Shown here piece by piece: positions 33,787-47,997 of a DNA stretch of 64,000 nt (the first letter of the stretch is position 1; each line of letters begins with the position of its first letter). Both the position numbers and the translations under genes were made by a program. Under the pieces are notes generated by a model. That model made no database searches and was not told the origin of the DNA. It saw only the letters and a list, made by a program, of their open reading frames with translations. The stretch spans positions 6,658,001 to 6,722,000 of the forward strand of contig PUDQ02000001.1 of assembly GCA_002964805.2 (NCBI GenBank), read 5' to 3'. The DNA is from Trametes villosa. Taxonomy: Eukaryota; Basidiomycota; Agaricomycetes; Polyporales; Polyporaceae.

Positions 33787-36700
33787 GGACGAGGAGCGGA
33801 CGGTGTCGCGGGGCGGGGGCGGGAGGGGAGCGGGCGAGCGGCGGGGACAAAGGGAGGAGTGTGGGGTACGGCGGTGGGCTGGGAGGGGCAGACCTGATAT
33901 AAGCATAAGAGGATGCGGGAGGGGCGCGAAAAAGGAAACTGCGAGGCTGGAATCGGGAAAGGCTGGCGGCGAGCGAGGGTGCTCGTCTCTGCCTGTGGGA
34001 GGCCCGGCACGACGTCCCCCACGCGCGTGCCCGGACGACGCGCCCACGGCCCATCACGCCGGAATATCCTCCAATATTCTTCCAAACCTTCCCATTCTGA
34101 GTCCGAACTACCCTCCTTCTGATCCGGATTCCCGGGGAGGCACGCCCCCAGCCCGAACTTTCTGCAGAGACACTCACCGTGCGAGCCTATCTCCTAATCC
34201 GGCTCCAACGAGGCAAGGGTGTGGCCGCGGCTGTTCGCTTGCGACCTCGAGGTGGGACGTGGCAGGTGGAATGGGCGTAGAGAGGCGCGCGGGTCGTCAG
34301 AAGAGAAGATGGTGGGCAGCAGAGAGGTCGCGGAGGAGGGCGGGAGCGACAGACGACGGGTGCGGGACGCGAGGAAAAGAGCTCGGTGGCGGCGGAGGGG
34401 GAGAGGGTATATATCCCTTGCCAGCAAGCGGCCAGCGCAAGCGGGTCCGCGCTTGGAACAGCCCTCCCCAAGGAACTCTCGAGATCGGGATCGGGGGTGC
34501 GCAACGCCGCTGGGGCGCTTCCAAATAGGGCTGGATGAGAGACCAGTCTCTTTCCCACGGGCGTCCCGGCCTGCGCTGCGATTGAGTCGTGCCACACCGG
34601 CTGCCAGATCGGAGCATCCCGCACCGCCTCCTTAAGTGCTCCTCCTGCCTGCGCCTCCTGCTCCATTCGCCTACTCAACGCCTGCACCCTGAATGCCATT
34701 CATTCATGCACCATACCCGATCCTATGTATCGCTCGCACCGTACACGCAGACAATCCGTTTAGACAATTGCAAAGCGTTGTCTATCTGGATAAACGTCGC
34801 GACGGCGTACGGATTGCCGACGACTGTGCCCGACCACTGCCCACAGCCCATCCGCAATTTTTGCACGCCTCCTCTTCCCACCCGGCCGACGGCCAATCGC
34901 GACAGCCAACCCCCCGCCGCACAGCACACAGCACCAGGCCGTCCCCGACCGTCTGCGCTCCACGGCCACCGCGCCAGGCCCAGCGGTGCCAAGTTGCCCG
35001 CATCTTCCGCCCCGCCCCTGTCGGCCCTCCTGAGGCGCCGCGCCCGAAGTCTGCCCGCTCGAACGCGCGATCTTCTTCCAAACCTTCAGTCAGTCGCCGG
35101 AAGCGCCTGCCGCAAATGCTTCCGTCCGCCCGCCGCAAGTCAGCATGAAGCATGTTTGCTCGCGCTGCTGTGCGGTGTGCCCGTCGGACCACGGGGAGGC
35201 GCGCGGCGCACGCTGATCCGGCTGCCACTGGCAGTCAGCGCGTCGGACGTGCGCCCCCGTCCGGACGTCCGCTCGCGGTTTCTTCGCTGCGGCGCTGTCC
35301 CGATCTGCGTCGGTGCACTGACTCGGGCGCGCGACTTCAACTTGGGACGGCCGCCGAGCGTGCATGCCCGCTGCCAGGGACGCGACCAGTGACGGGACAA
35401 AAGATCGCAGACGCCACCGCACGGCGCACGACGCAAGTCATCCGTGCTCAGCTCGCCCGATTCGTGCGTATCCATTCCTGATGCGGTACCCCTCCGACTC
35501 CGAGTCCCTCCCCCTTCGGCCCTCCATATCGGTCGCGCTCCTCGCCCGTGCTCCTCGTCCTAGGCCTGGCAGGTCCCGCGTTTGGGTACTGGCGCTGGCG
35601 CTGGCATGCTGTCCCGGTCTGGCAGGCGTTCATATCGGCCGCACAATCAGCACCCTATTCACGTCCAAGGTGCGGTATGCGGTACGGGAGCGTTTGTGCG
35701 TGCGTCACGCTTTTGGGTTGCTCAATGCTCTCCACCGGGCACCACACTGGCGCGCGCATGCATATCAGCACCACATCCGAAGCGCGAACCCGCCCCCGCA
35801 TACATACCACGACCACGTCCATGACCGCCTACAACATGAACGCGCTATCGCGCCCGCACGTCCATGCCAAATGCGCATTCCATGACTATGACCGTGAGCC
35901 GTGACCACAATCCGGTGCGGGACCCAGGGGCGTCTGCGTTTTCTTTGGTCCCCCGCCCTTGGCGCGTGGCGCGTCATGGTTATGGAAGTGCGTTTGCGTT
36001 TGGTGTTGTGTCTGCCTGCGTACCTCATGCGATTGTACGCTAAGGCTTGCCGCACAGGTACGCGTATCCCTATGATCGCCCCCAGCACAATCGCCGTCCT
36101 CGCCTCGGGTGCGCGTTTTTGTGCTTACGCCACCCATTGACATGCACAGTCAGGGTTATAATACATAGGTTCCCTCCCCGGGCCCACAATGCGCTGCTCG
36201 GGCGAACGCGTATGTGCAGTCGCCCTCTTTCTCTTCCCCTCATTAATCGCCAGGTAAGCTCCACTGTCCAGCAGATGGAAAGCCGATGGTGCGCTCCTTA
36301 CGTAGAACAACAGCCCTATTGCTAACACCACCACCGGTACCATCATCATCAGGGGCTGCTTAATGTAGCTAATCGACTCACCCCAGCTCGTTCCCATCCC
36401 ACCCCACCCCGTTTTGGCGACACGCTTTACGGGCTACTGTGCGCCTCATCGATTGCGCGGAGTAATTCCGAATGCACGACTCACAATCGCACAGCACAAT
36501 GACATGGACGCCTTCAACAAGCCGCCACCGCCGGAGGCGCTGGCCCTCATCTCGAACGCGCGTTTCGTCTCGAGTTCACGTTCAGCATCGACGCCTGCGC
36601 ATCGCAACCGGCCTCCCCTATACGCCTCCAGGACAAACCATCAACTTGCCTCGCTTTACAAAGCGCCTGGCGTATCGCCCACCTCGCACAGTGACAAACG

Positions 36701-39700
36701 CTCAATCGTACCGCCCGTTGCTAAGCGCCCACGCCCGCTCGGAAGACCGGCCCTGTGCAGCACGCTCGCGATCGCACCTCGCCACCACCGCCAGGCCGCC
36801 TCGGCTTGCTCGCGAGCACCTAACGCCGTCTCTGCCAGTGTCTTGGTGTCTTGGTGTCGTGGTAGCGCCCCGCTCTGCTGGCGTTTCGACTCTCAGTGTG
36901 GCAGGCGTTTGCCCCGGGGCGCCAGGCTTGGCGCTCTTGTACAAGCTCGAGACCGCGGCGCCGGTGGACGCTTCCCAGCCACGCTCGTCGGTGAGTAGCT
37001 CTCAATGCGACTCTGGGGGAGGCGCGGGGAGGGAAGGGTGAAAGGGTGGACGTGCCGTACCGCTCCGCGCGCGTGGCTGAGAACGCGAGCACTCGATCGC
37101 GCCGTGCAGTACACCCCTCCGAGTCGTACTTCCCCGCTGGACCTCACGGCACGGAGAGCGGAAGACGGAAGACGCGACGGAAGGCGGAGCGGGCCCGGAG
37201 GCGGAGGCGGGGACCCCCTTCCCCTCGGCTAGAAACAAGGTGGGTATACGCGCATACATCCATGTGTACGTTTTCTGCGTACGTATGCGGAGTCTGCGTT
37301 GCTCACCTGCCGTCTGCGCAGGTCTCCCCGGACGCTCGGCAAGCCCAACACCTCCGAGTCCACACCTCCGAGTCCACACCTTCTACCCTTCCCTTCAGCC
37401 GCACGCGACATGCGACAAGCGACATGCGGCCGATATGGCGCAGCGACCCTACCACGCCCCGCGCAGAAGCGATCGAACGAGCGTATTCCACGCACGCACT
37501 CGATACAGCAGCGTGAAAGCGAAGGCTCGGCGATCGCCCTCGCCCTCGCTTCTGCCTCGTCCTCACCCTCCATCGAGCGCGAAGAGATGAGATGGGCACA
37601 TCTACGCGGCGCGTTCAGCACCGATTTGTGATTACAGCAGCCGGACAAGAGGTGAGTACTGAGTGAAGACGCATGGTGATGCAGCTCTGCGCGTGGTCCG
37701 GGGCTCCAGCGCGATGTGTCATTTGTACGTGTACACACACTCGCACGCGGGCGGGTGCACACTGCGCGTGCAGCATGTGTCCCGTCTGTGTCCGTGTCCG
37801 CGTCGACGTGTCAACGCCGGGTGTACTTTGACCTCAGACTCAGGCTCTCGGTGCGTCGGTGCGCAGGGCGAGTCGGGCCGCACGGCTCGCGCTATTACTC
37901 AACGGGTCGCGCTTCTGCTGCTCGGCCGCGGACGACGGGCTCCCAGCCGTATCCACTCTCGGACGGCTGTATCATACGTGCAGGCTTCGCGCTTCGCCCG
38001 GCATTCGCGAGCCTCCGCGAACACAGGCACGGCCCAGCGAAGGCGCCCTTGTTACTTAGATTCGGGGAAGCGCAAGTGCCATGGTGAGCCCTCGTCATAC
38101 GCCATGTTTAGCTGTTGGGGCGGCGCTGACCAAACCGGCACATACATTCTGCTGCCACTGCACACCGCAGACATCCTGTGATCGCGCAGGTGACGGTTCG
38201 GCACGTCCGAATCCACGATCACTCACTTGAAGAGAAGGGCACAGCTGCGGCTGCATTGCACTGCAGCCCCCGGAACGGCGATGTAGCCTATGCCACGCTG
38301 CGAGCTTGCGCTTAACCCACGCTACGGTCGCGTCCTGGGTCCGCGGCTCAAGCTCGAACTGGTGAAGGTTGCACTGCGCCTGCCACACCTCCCCACCGGG
38401 GATGCTATGCAGGGTTCCTGCGCGGACGGGACCATGGACCTACCGCGCTCGGCCACTGGTGCTGTCCTACCGCCGACTGTTCTGGGGCTTCTCAATGTGC
38501 CGCGCCCGGTGGACCCGTGGATCTGCCACGCTGGGAGCGGCCGCCACGGCCCACAGCTGTACTTGGAGCTTGAGCTTACCCTCAGCCCTCTGCCTTAGCT
38601 CCGCGTCGTCATGCGTCTCGCGAGAGCCGAGCTGTACGGTGCGTTCTTCACCAGCATCTGCGTTTGTCAGCCCGGGATCTAATCTCTCTTCTCTCTGCAC
38701 ATTGCACGCTGCACGCTGCACGGCGTACACTATGCTGACAGCAGCACCATGCATGCCTTACAGATCGCAGTGCTCAAGTGATATCGAACTGTCGCCGCCC
38801 AAAGGCAAGGCTCGTTCTGGTGCGCCCTCGCCTCCAGCATCGCGCGCAAAGGCATGACGTCATTGTACCTCGAGCATGTGCGCGCCGAGTCTTCCTCGTC
38901 CCGACTCCCCTGCACTGACTCGCAACTGTCAAACACACCCCGATGGTGACGCCGTTCATCGTCGTCAGTGCATCCTCGAGCTCACACCGCCCTCGGACCC
39001 ACAGCACGCCACATCGTGACGCGCGCAACGGGTGGGCATCACCCGATCTGGTGTCAACATCGTTAGCGCTGCGGCTCTTGCACCTGAAGCTTGAAGTTCA
39101 ACTCGTCGTGGACGCCGCCGCATCTCGCCGCAGGACACGCCCGAGCCCTGGTCTCCGTCACTTCCGCTTCCGCCGCCGGTGCTCCGGCGTATATCTGCCA
39201 GCCACGACGCTCTGAACTTGCGATGACGTCATCGCCTGTACTGCGCCCGCGCGCGCACTCAAACCCTCCCCTTACCCCCGGCCGCCTCAGAATCCCGGAA
39301 GGCGCTGCGAGTACTCTACTCAGAGCGGTGCGACGGCATTCTCTCGGGATTTGGCACAGAGTTCGCGGAGGCCGCACTCAAATTTCCATGCACACGGCGG
39401 GGGCGCCGTCTAGTACTCGGCGTTTGCGGGCTGCGCGAGTGCGACATCTCCCCGCCCCGCCGCTTCGCGTGCGAGCGGCCTGCTCAGCGGTGTAGCACCG
39501 TGGCCGTATATCTGTCTATCTTGCTGTCTGGCGTTCTCCCTCGCGTGGATACCCTATCTCGCTGTCGACTATGCGCTGTCTGTGTTCATCTCGGGGTCGT
39601 GCCATGTCTCGTCCGGATGATCGCTGCCGTACCTGAGCTCTGAATCTCCTGGAGTGTCGCTCACGCGGGGGGGCTGCGCATCTCGAGATCCGTCTGTACG

Positions 39701-42700
39701 CTGCCACACGCCGGTGTCTATCCCGCTGCCGTACCTCGCGTCGCGCCGTCGCGCAAGTCACAACCGTCCCACGCGCGCGTCCCCCGTCGCGGTTCGCGCT
39801 CCCACGTGCCTGCCACGGGGCGCGCACCCGACGCCGATCTATTCACCAGCGGTGCCCTGCGGTACGGCGATACTGTGAAAGATCGGCGTATCTCGTACGA
39901 CATACGTCCGCCCGACACACGCTCGACACCTCCATCCTCCCGACACTCTCACATCGCACATGGAGCCCCTGTGCATTTGCGCACGTCACGTCCGCGGGCT
40001 GGCGTCCTAGGAGAGCTGCGGCCAACGCTCGAGGCCTCCCTCCCTTCTCGCCGCTCGGTACTACATCACACGACCTGCATCGCGCTCTCGCCTGCCGCTC
40101 CTGCTCCTGCTAGCTTACCCCAAAGGACCGGGAGACAGGGTTCCCGACAACGCGGAAACCGCGATGCGCGATTCCCGGCGGCAGATGATCTGCTCAGGCC
40201 CCAGCTGACGGGCCCGCGCGGGCGCATCTGCCCACGCGCGCACACACAGTGCGGCGTGAGGAATGGTGTGCCTCCGCGCGGCAGGGCCCTCGTCGTCTTT
40301 CGAGGCGTGTGCTCGGCGCTCGGGGAGCAGGACTGAATGGGCTGGCATGTATGGCGTGCGGGCGATCTTTCTGGAGGGCCTGCGCTCGGAGGCTGTTGGC
40401 TATTTGTTAACGACTATCGGTTCACGCACAGCGTCTGGCAGAGCGCCCTACTATGCGCTCTTGAAGCTTGACCCGTGGTCACGATGGTGCTGGTGCTGCT
40501 CTTGGGCCACTTTACCTGCTCGTACGGCGGCTTGGCGCGTCCGTGGTCTCTCTAAACCCCCAGCCTCGAGACTCTCCCGATCGTGCTCCACCGCAACTTC
40601 CACGCAGCCGCATACGAACACCATTCGAGCGTCGAAGCACCCAGCGCCGGCGTCCACGCATATCGCGCATCGCACATCGCATTCACACAACACAACATCC
40701 TCCGGCGTCTTCAAGTTCACCGTCCCTCCATCAGACCATTCCACCCTTCCACTCTTCCACAATTCTATCCAAAAGCCCCGGCTCCCCGAGCCTTCGCGTT
40801 TGGGCCCGCCAGACTTCTGCGATAACACACCACCCAGGCGTTCTTGCCGCCGGCATGGTGGTCGCCCCCGACTCGGAGTCTTCCCAGCACTTGCCAGCGA
40901 GCATTCCATGCGACGACTTCCCTCGGCCGCGCTGGCGTATGTCCGACGTGGTGTCTCGCTGTATAGTACATGGAGTCTTCGACGGACGTCGGAGAGGCAC
41001 CAAGAGCCCCAATCCCCGCAAGGGCCGTGATCGGAGCCTGCTCGGTGTCCATGCGGCTGCCCGGGCGGGATCGCGTAACGCGCCGCTCGAGGCTCCGCGT
41101 CGTCGAGAGGTGCGTGCAAATTTTCCTGACGTGCATTGAGTTGTACGGGACGTGGAAGTGGACGCGCGCACAGCCTCTTGGATAGGACCGTGTGCGCACC
41201 CGAGGAGCTTCAGTGATTCGGTCTCTTAGAGCCTGGATGTGTACATGCTGTAGTATCCATCTGTCTTCAACTTAGTGCCCACTAGGTTCTTTGACTGTGG
41301 ACAGTAGGAGGCCTGAATTTGCGCATCGCTATGTGGTCCGTGGCGTGATCTACGCGGGCGCACAGACGTCCGGGATCCGAGCAAGTACCTGAGGCCTGGG
41401 AAGTGCGAGGATACCAACGGTCCCGCGTGTGGCCGCGTATGGCATGCACGGTCGTGCGTCGCTTCCGCGCAGGCGCGGTGTTGTCTATATTTGACGCGTC
41501 GTGGACAGCGGTCCCGGCTGCGTACCGTGTACGCACCACCCCAAGTAAATGGCCTGTCAACGTTTCAACTTCGAGCTCCAGGGTGCATAGCACTGCCAGC
41601 TGCAATAATTAGCTAACGTGGCGAGCGTACGCACGCCCTCCGCCTCTGCATTCTTCGGCTCGGTTTATTGTCCACGCAGTGACGCGCAGCAATTGTGCCC
41701 TTGTCCGCCGTCGCCGCCGCTGCGCGCACACGCGCGCGGCTGTAGAGCGGCGGGAGCACTCTGCGCCGCCTCGGGGGGTATAGCGCGACGCGGGCCTTCT
41801 TGCCAGGGGGGCCATCAGGTTCTACGGGCGGCGCGCACGGCACAGAACGTCGCTGGCGAGAAACGACGGGCCTTTATCTGTTTGCCCGGGCACGTTGCTG
41901 ATGTCAACTGTAGGAGTTGAGAGACTGTGCTGGACATCTCGAGGGGCTCTGGCACTCACGAAGACCTAGGGACGGCACGTTGTGGCCCTAATTCTGGTTG
42001 CGAAGTTCGACCCGAACTGCAGAGTGTCTCGAGCTCGCATCTGTCAACGCCCGTCGCTCGCAAATACTTCACCCAGGATTCGCGTATCCGGACCAGCACA
42101 GTCACATACACCCTCTGCGGTGAGAATGGGTAGTATGGGAAGAGGCCTCGCTCGTGCGCGTGTCAACGAGACAGACGTCCGCGTCCATCTGATCCCAGTC
42201 TGGCTGCACCTCGGAGTGCAGTGTGCTGAGTTCGCCGTCGTCGGGTGAAGAGACTGGGATCACGCCGTGTCCGCGTGTGGACCCACATGTATCCATCAGG
42301 TGGCAGGTGCCCGTGGCCGCTTGCCGGGAGCGTGCAGCATGGCGGTGGTGGCGCTGTCCGGGGATGGTCGTTGTGGTACTGCGAGGATGATGTGCCGGTG
42401 CGGATGACTCTGAGAGCTGGCGCCTTTCGAATGCGCCATGCTTCAGAGTGTATCTATATTGTGTCCAGATTAAGCGTGATTCTGTGTACCACACCACGAT
42501 GGGTACTTGCATGAGTGACTCGCCAGCCATTTCCATGCTGAGCCCTCCAAACCCGAATTCTTCTTGAAATATTCTGCGAGATGAGCAGCATATGCCGACC
42601 GGTCGGGAATGATCATGAGAGTAAAATTTCTGCGATAGGAAGGCCTTTGGGTATACTTGTGTGTACATCGGCGCAACCTCGTGGTGGACCAGGTCAGTGA

Positions 42701-45700
42701 ATGCACGAAAGCAGGACCGACGATCTTGGGCCACTTCAGACTCCGACCTAGACTCCGCCCTGCAGCTCGGCACGGCGGCACACACGGCACCGGAGTTTCC
42801 GAGCTCCGATTACATGGAGCGGAGGCTTTCAGCGTCTCCGTTATTCTCGGCACGCGAACTTAGGACGTCCAACAGCTTCCGACATTCCTTGCTCCTCCGG
42901 TTTGTTCCCAGTTTGCGTTGAAGATTTGTGGCTCTCCGGTACCGGAGCATACCACAACGCAAATTCTATCCCAACGCTCCGACGGAGACGCTGTACCCTT
43001 ACTTCTTACGAGTACCGCGACTACGGGACCGTTACAACAGGTGACCATATGTCTCTTCGCGAAGCTACGGAACGCCATGGTGCAATCCTGTAAGTTGCAC
43101 GGGGCGCCATGTTCACAGTCTTTCGAACCCTCTCATTCCGGATCTTCGAGCATGAGGCCCAACGGCCGCTCGCGCTTCGGGGGCTTCGTAATCTCGCCTG
43201 AATATATGCGGCCCAGCGCCGGTCTTTGCTCCGTGTTCTCGTGAGCTCTTTTGCATCGTCCGTGGATATCTGAATGACTGTGTATGCTGACGGTGATTGA
43301 CAGCTCTCCCCTCGCGCGGCGAAGATTTCATCCTCGTAGAGGCGTGAGTTACTGCGCAGCTTCTGCAGGGCTCCGGAAAGCTGTGCGGAGGCGGCGTGCG
43401 TTCAAGGGACCCTGGCGCAGCGCGGCGATGCTTCGTCGTGTATGCGGGGCCAGCTGTATTCCCGCTGACTCCCTTTGTCTAAGAAGGGACGGACGTACGC
43501 GTCCTTCCGCCTTCAATGGTAAGTCTTTCTTGTAACGCCGTGAATGCCGTAGGGTGCGTTTTCTTTTCTGTTGGCAATTGTACTCTATTTGACTGGACGT
43601 TTGACTGCAGCTGACTCGCACACAACGCACCATGCGCATACGCACACCTCTGCCAGGACCTACCGTTCGACCGAAGATTTTCATCGCTTAGCCATGGACG
43701 ACACGCTATGATTTGTATGGCCCCGTGCCGTCCGCTACGGAAACGCATCGGTCAGGCTTTGGGACCGGCCTGTTTCGGGCTGTATAAACTCCTGGGACCT
43801 GCTGGCCCTTCCCTCCGGTGCATTGGTCTTTCTTTCTCCGCTTCATCCGATGATAGATGACTTGAACGTTCGAAACAGCTCACCTCGGCCCTCAACTGCC
43901 CTATATGCAAATGCGGACCCTGTTCACGGCGCCAGGCTCGGCGTCCCAAGTGAATGTAAAGGGGCCCGAGTCTTCATAAGCGCCCTAGCATGCGTCTACC
44001 AAACTTCGCAACAAGCGCCGTAGGCGCCTCAGGCCTCAGGCTTAAGCGCTCTCGACATCGATGCCTTGCTGCGGGCCCACGCAGATCGGTATGTTCCCTT
44101 GGCTCCTTGCGCATGCCCATAGCTAACGCTTCGATGCGCGATTCACCTCTCTCCCCCACTGATCGTATTTTCCCAGTATCAGATATCCTGTGCCGCCACA
44201 ATATCCAGGCAGCTTCCCACGCAGTCCGCTCTCGGCGCGATGACTGGTGCGGCGAGGTCGTGACCACCCCGGGCCGGACCGCACAAGCTAGTACGTTTCC
44301 CGTCGTACTGTGGCCGAGTGCCAGGCCCACAGCTGCCAGCGTGGGCTCTTGTTCTCGCTTTCGTTCCTCGGTGCGTTATCTGGGGCCTGAGGCATGCAGC
44401 GGCATCCGCGCCCCGACATCAATCAGAACACATCCATTCGACCGCGTAGTGTGCGCCGTGCTCCTGGCCTGAGCATCCCCAGACGGCGCGCGGCTTCGGA
44501 TTCTCAGCGTCATCGTTACGAAACTCAGCTGCGCAGCCTTCGGTGTTCGCAGCCAGGGCGGCGCGCGAGGCCGACATAGGCGGCCTCCCAGGGCACGTCA
44601 GCGCGCACACAAGTACCGCATCGAGCACGCTGCTCCCCTTCGACCGCCGCTGAATGGATGACGCCATCACGTCCAGGACGACTATCTCATCGACACTCGG
44701 GGCCCCGCGCTCCCCGCCGGCTACTTCGAAGTTCATGTCGACGGGCTTGGGAGGGTCCTGCCGCTTGACGTCACGACGATCCATCGATGCGGGGGAGGAG
44801 CACATATGGTGCGCGGTGGCGGGCGCACGTCGCTTGTGCGTACTTACCTTCCTTTCCGGATTATGACCGCCCATGTGCCGCGCTGATCCTCCCCTCCCCC
44901 GAATGTGTGCGCCATCTCCGATGAATGGCGTGGCAGGGGAAGAGATCATCGGTCCGTCTAGAATCCTGCAGCAGTGCGCTGGGGGCGAACGCGGATTGGA
45001 CGGCGGATCGCCACCATCGGGCGCAGAGGGCTCCGATGATGTCGAGGTCCTTCATCTCTCTGCGGAGGCTTTCGCTGGGACCTGCCATCTGGAACTTCCA
45101 CGGTGCGTATACAGTGGCATCGTTCCGAGGACGACTCCAGAACCGACGCTGTCATTCTGACGGCGCTGGCAGTCGCATGTGCTCCTACACCCGCCCTGGG
45201 TGGCTCAGGATATGAAAGCTGCCACTGCTCCCCTCATCATTGCGGTGGCATCCCCTCCTACGTCGTCGGGGTTGAACTTCGCGATGATGCTCGAATGCTC
45301 CGCCCGTACACGGCGCCGGGCCCAAACTTCAAGATTCACGCCACAGTTCAGTGCAGCGTGCTCAAGTTTCGACCCAGCAGGATCGCAGCCGAGGATCATC
45401 GAGAAACTGCCCGACTGCGCCGCTACCGGACTCCTGCCTGCCCGGATCTCTTTTGCGGCGGGAGCCCGATGCATGACGTCGGCCAGTCCTCGGACTGCGT
45501 GGGCGGTCCAAACGGACACCGCCTTCCCCTCCCCGCAAAGGCAGGACGTCGGATCTCGATACCAGCCAGCTTGCACCTCCGGCAGCGAGGCCTTCCATCT
45601 TCGGCCCCCGTTTGTTCCCTCCAACAACGCATGCACATGTTCTCTTTATATTCGCATCCGGAGCTGAGGAACCCCGCTTCGCCCGGCGCAGGAATGCACT

Positions 45701-46452
45701 GCTACTAATGATGCAGTCTGACAGATGTTCCAGTGCGAAACTCCTAGTACGCCTGCCCGACGGCGTCGACATCACCACCGCCAGGGTCGCGCGCTTCCCA
45801 GCGCACCTATGATATTTGGGTTTCGAAGACGGTACTTATGGTACGCTGCGGTCGAGACTGCAGACCCTCTCGCCCGCGCGACCACCCACATACATATGTT
45901 GGCTTCCTGTGTGGGCGCGCCGCGGGAGAAGCGCCGCCGCCGACCACCTCGCGGCGCCGTCCTAGTGCGTCGTCCTCGGGCTCCCTCGCTCGCGGGAGAC
46001 TCCTCGCGATGGTGGGATAGCGGGAGAAGTCAGGCACGGCTGGGGCCCGCGCGCACACAGACTCGCGGAAGGTCAGGGTGTATGCGGATTCGAAGACGGC
46101 GTGCCGCATGCGCAGTCGCGGGTGGGTCGGTGTGTTGAGCTTCTTGTCCTCTATTTGGCTTAGAGGCGGGCTCAACCCGCCTGACAGAGCTCTGGGTTGT
46201 CTTTGGAGAGCTTGATGTTGATGCGCGCGGCGATTCCGAGACACTCTGGACGCTAGAACGGCGAGCGAGAAGGGCGATTGTCGTCTCCGTCAACGTGCGC
46301 CGGTGGGGAAGCTGTGCCTAGTACGCGCGGAGCTCAGTGGCAACAGGACAGATGGAGGACATAGGAATACGCCCTGGGATAGATGCGCTGTCCTCACTAT
46401 GATATTGCGATCGTTGCTCTAATCTCCTTCTCTGATAGAGCCACTGCACGAG
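33787..46452. other. Gene-poor GC-rich region upstream of the cyclin
   Basis: About 12.7 kb without a supportable gene. Frames of 80-270 codons abound on both strands but overlap mutually and have noncoding composition. A TATATAT word at 34419 and pyrimidine-rich stretches may belong to the cyclin promoter. Minus-strand frames at 45636-45205 and 44949-44419 have a more protein-like composition than the rest and might be decayed exons. Nothing else is recognised. Confidence 0.4.
37350..37377. repeat. Short tandem repeat, 14-nt unit twice
   Basis: The word ACCTCCGAGTCCAC is repeated exactly twice in tandem. It is a minor minisatellite-like feature in noncoding sequence with no visible role. 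Confidence 0.6.
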
Positions 46453-46865
46453 CTACAGCACACGCATGCGTCCTCCAGTGCCACTGCAGGAAGCGGTCCA
46501 CCAGCGGGACTCCGGATGTTTGCGTCCCTCGGGGAGACCGCTCGGCGCGAGCCACTCCGCGAACGCCCGCGCACCCTCCCAAATGAAACCCACACCCAGG
46601 AACAGCGCGATACGTGCGGACTTCTCGCGTTGGCGCAGTGGCATGGAATACAGATGCAGGAGATAGACCTCCGGAAGGCGGCGCTGGTACGCGCCCATCT
46701 CGAGTCGGAACTGAACGCAGAACAGAGAACGCCTGCCACTGGGGCGCACCTCGGGCCTGGCCAGCACGGGGGAGCAGCCCGTGGCCAGGTCCCATGATCC
46801 GCGCCGCCGCAGATAGGAGGGCCGAGGGCCCATATCTGGCGGCGACATTCAGCGGAGCAACGGAC
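46453..46865 (-). pseudogene. Decayed MFS transporter fragment (allantoate-permease type)
   Basis: Two overlapping minus-strand frames preserve, in order, what looks like transmembrane segments 3 to 5 of an anion:cation symporter-type MFS protein. The first frame gives VAPLNVAARYGPSALLSAAA, resembling the E-V-P-S-N..GPS motif; the next frame continues with SWDLATGCSPV (W-G-L-x-T), LFCVQFRLEMGAYQRRLPEV (R-F-L-L-G-x-x-E-A-G-x-x-P) and LYSMPLRQREKSARIALFLG (W-Y-x-R-R-E...R-I-A-L-F). The change of frame between the first two blocks and poor conservation of key residues indicate a pseudogene. Remaining parts are not securely found; VDVDASLFAALLA near 47250 might be the N-terminal segment. The assignment is by eye and moderately uncertain. 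Confidence 0.4.
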
Positions 46866-47997
46866 CCTCGATGGTGCGAGCGGGTGCCACTGTGTGCGCA
46901 AGAGCACCCACAGGCACACCGTGGCATCCGCGAACGTGCTTCTGTGTTCTGCGGCTGATAGCAAGTCGAGAGACGAGGCGGAATCGGGATGAGGAACTTG
47001 GTGCACAGTGCAAGTACCGCAGTACTGCAGGATCGAAGACCTGGCTGCTATGAGGATCGGTGGTCGGGCGGATTGAACATACTCTTCCTAAAGCTTGTAG
47101 CCGGTGCTGCGGCATACCGCACTGGGAGTTGGAAGATCGCTTCGGAGGCTGCCACCTCGCGTCCACGGACTTCGCAAGCCTGCGTTTGTGATACGAATCC
47201 CCTTTGTGCATCTCCGTGCCGGGACCGGGCCAGGAGCGCGGCGAACAGGGACGCGTCTACGTCGACGTAGCTCACAAAGTGCGCACCCTCGAACCCAGGG
47301 GCACACGCACACACACTTCGTCGCTGATCGGGCGGCGTTCGTCGGAGGGTGGTCCGACGGGTTCTGCGGGCAATTCGCCGGTAGGGGAGGAGCGCATCCG
47401 GGACGCTGCTCCTTTGCTTCTGTGCTCTGTGAGACAGCCCCGCGGCTACGTGGCGACGAGCATGCGTGGCTTTGAGTTGTCCGGGTGACCGAGCGACGGA
47501 CGCGAGTCTATCACGTCCATCCGGCGAATCCTCCGCATTCGGACCTAGGTGCGCGTTTTCAAGAGGGCCTGTGGGTGAGTGGCAGCATGCCACGAGTACG
47601 TGCTATTGCACTCCGCGAACCCCGGCAGGGTGTGCCGACCTCCGCCCGTTACGGTCCGACAACTCGTATCGCGAGCGGCGTGGACGTCGAGTGCACCGAA
47701 AAGTCGACACTGTCCCCGGGGAACCCTCCAGTATCGTCGTGCCCGCCGCTGGGAGTTCTCCCGCGTGCGTTCACGGCATGCAGGAAGCCCTTGATGCGCG
47801 TCGAGCAGACGCTATTGGATGGGGGCGGCGACGGCCAGGCCGGGCGGATCGACGGCGATCTGGCATGGGAACGACCCTCTTTCCCTAGCTCGAGCTGGAG
47901 TGGCACTCTTGCGCATCTGGGCCTCGGAACATTGTACGCACGTTGGATGCAGGCTCCGCAGACGCCACCGTCTTTCATTTCGCGAGGGCCGACGGGA
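46866..47997. other. Noncoding or decayed sequence between the MFS remnant and the NTPase pair
   Basis: Several frames of 60-180 codons with no consistent splice links. Possible N-terminal MFS traces lie on the minus strand around 47050-47300, too degraded to call. Confidence 0.3.

Noticed and set aside
36125..36397. 90-codon minus frame with one strong hydrophobic segment
   Set aside because: Isolated, no splice links, no similarity; a single hydrophobic run is not enough.
45205..45636. Minus-strand frame with protein-like composition (and 44419-44949)
   Set aside because: Might be decayed exons, but no family, start or splice model could be supported.
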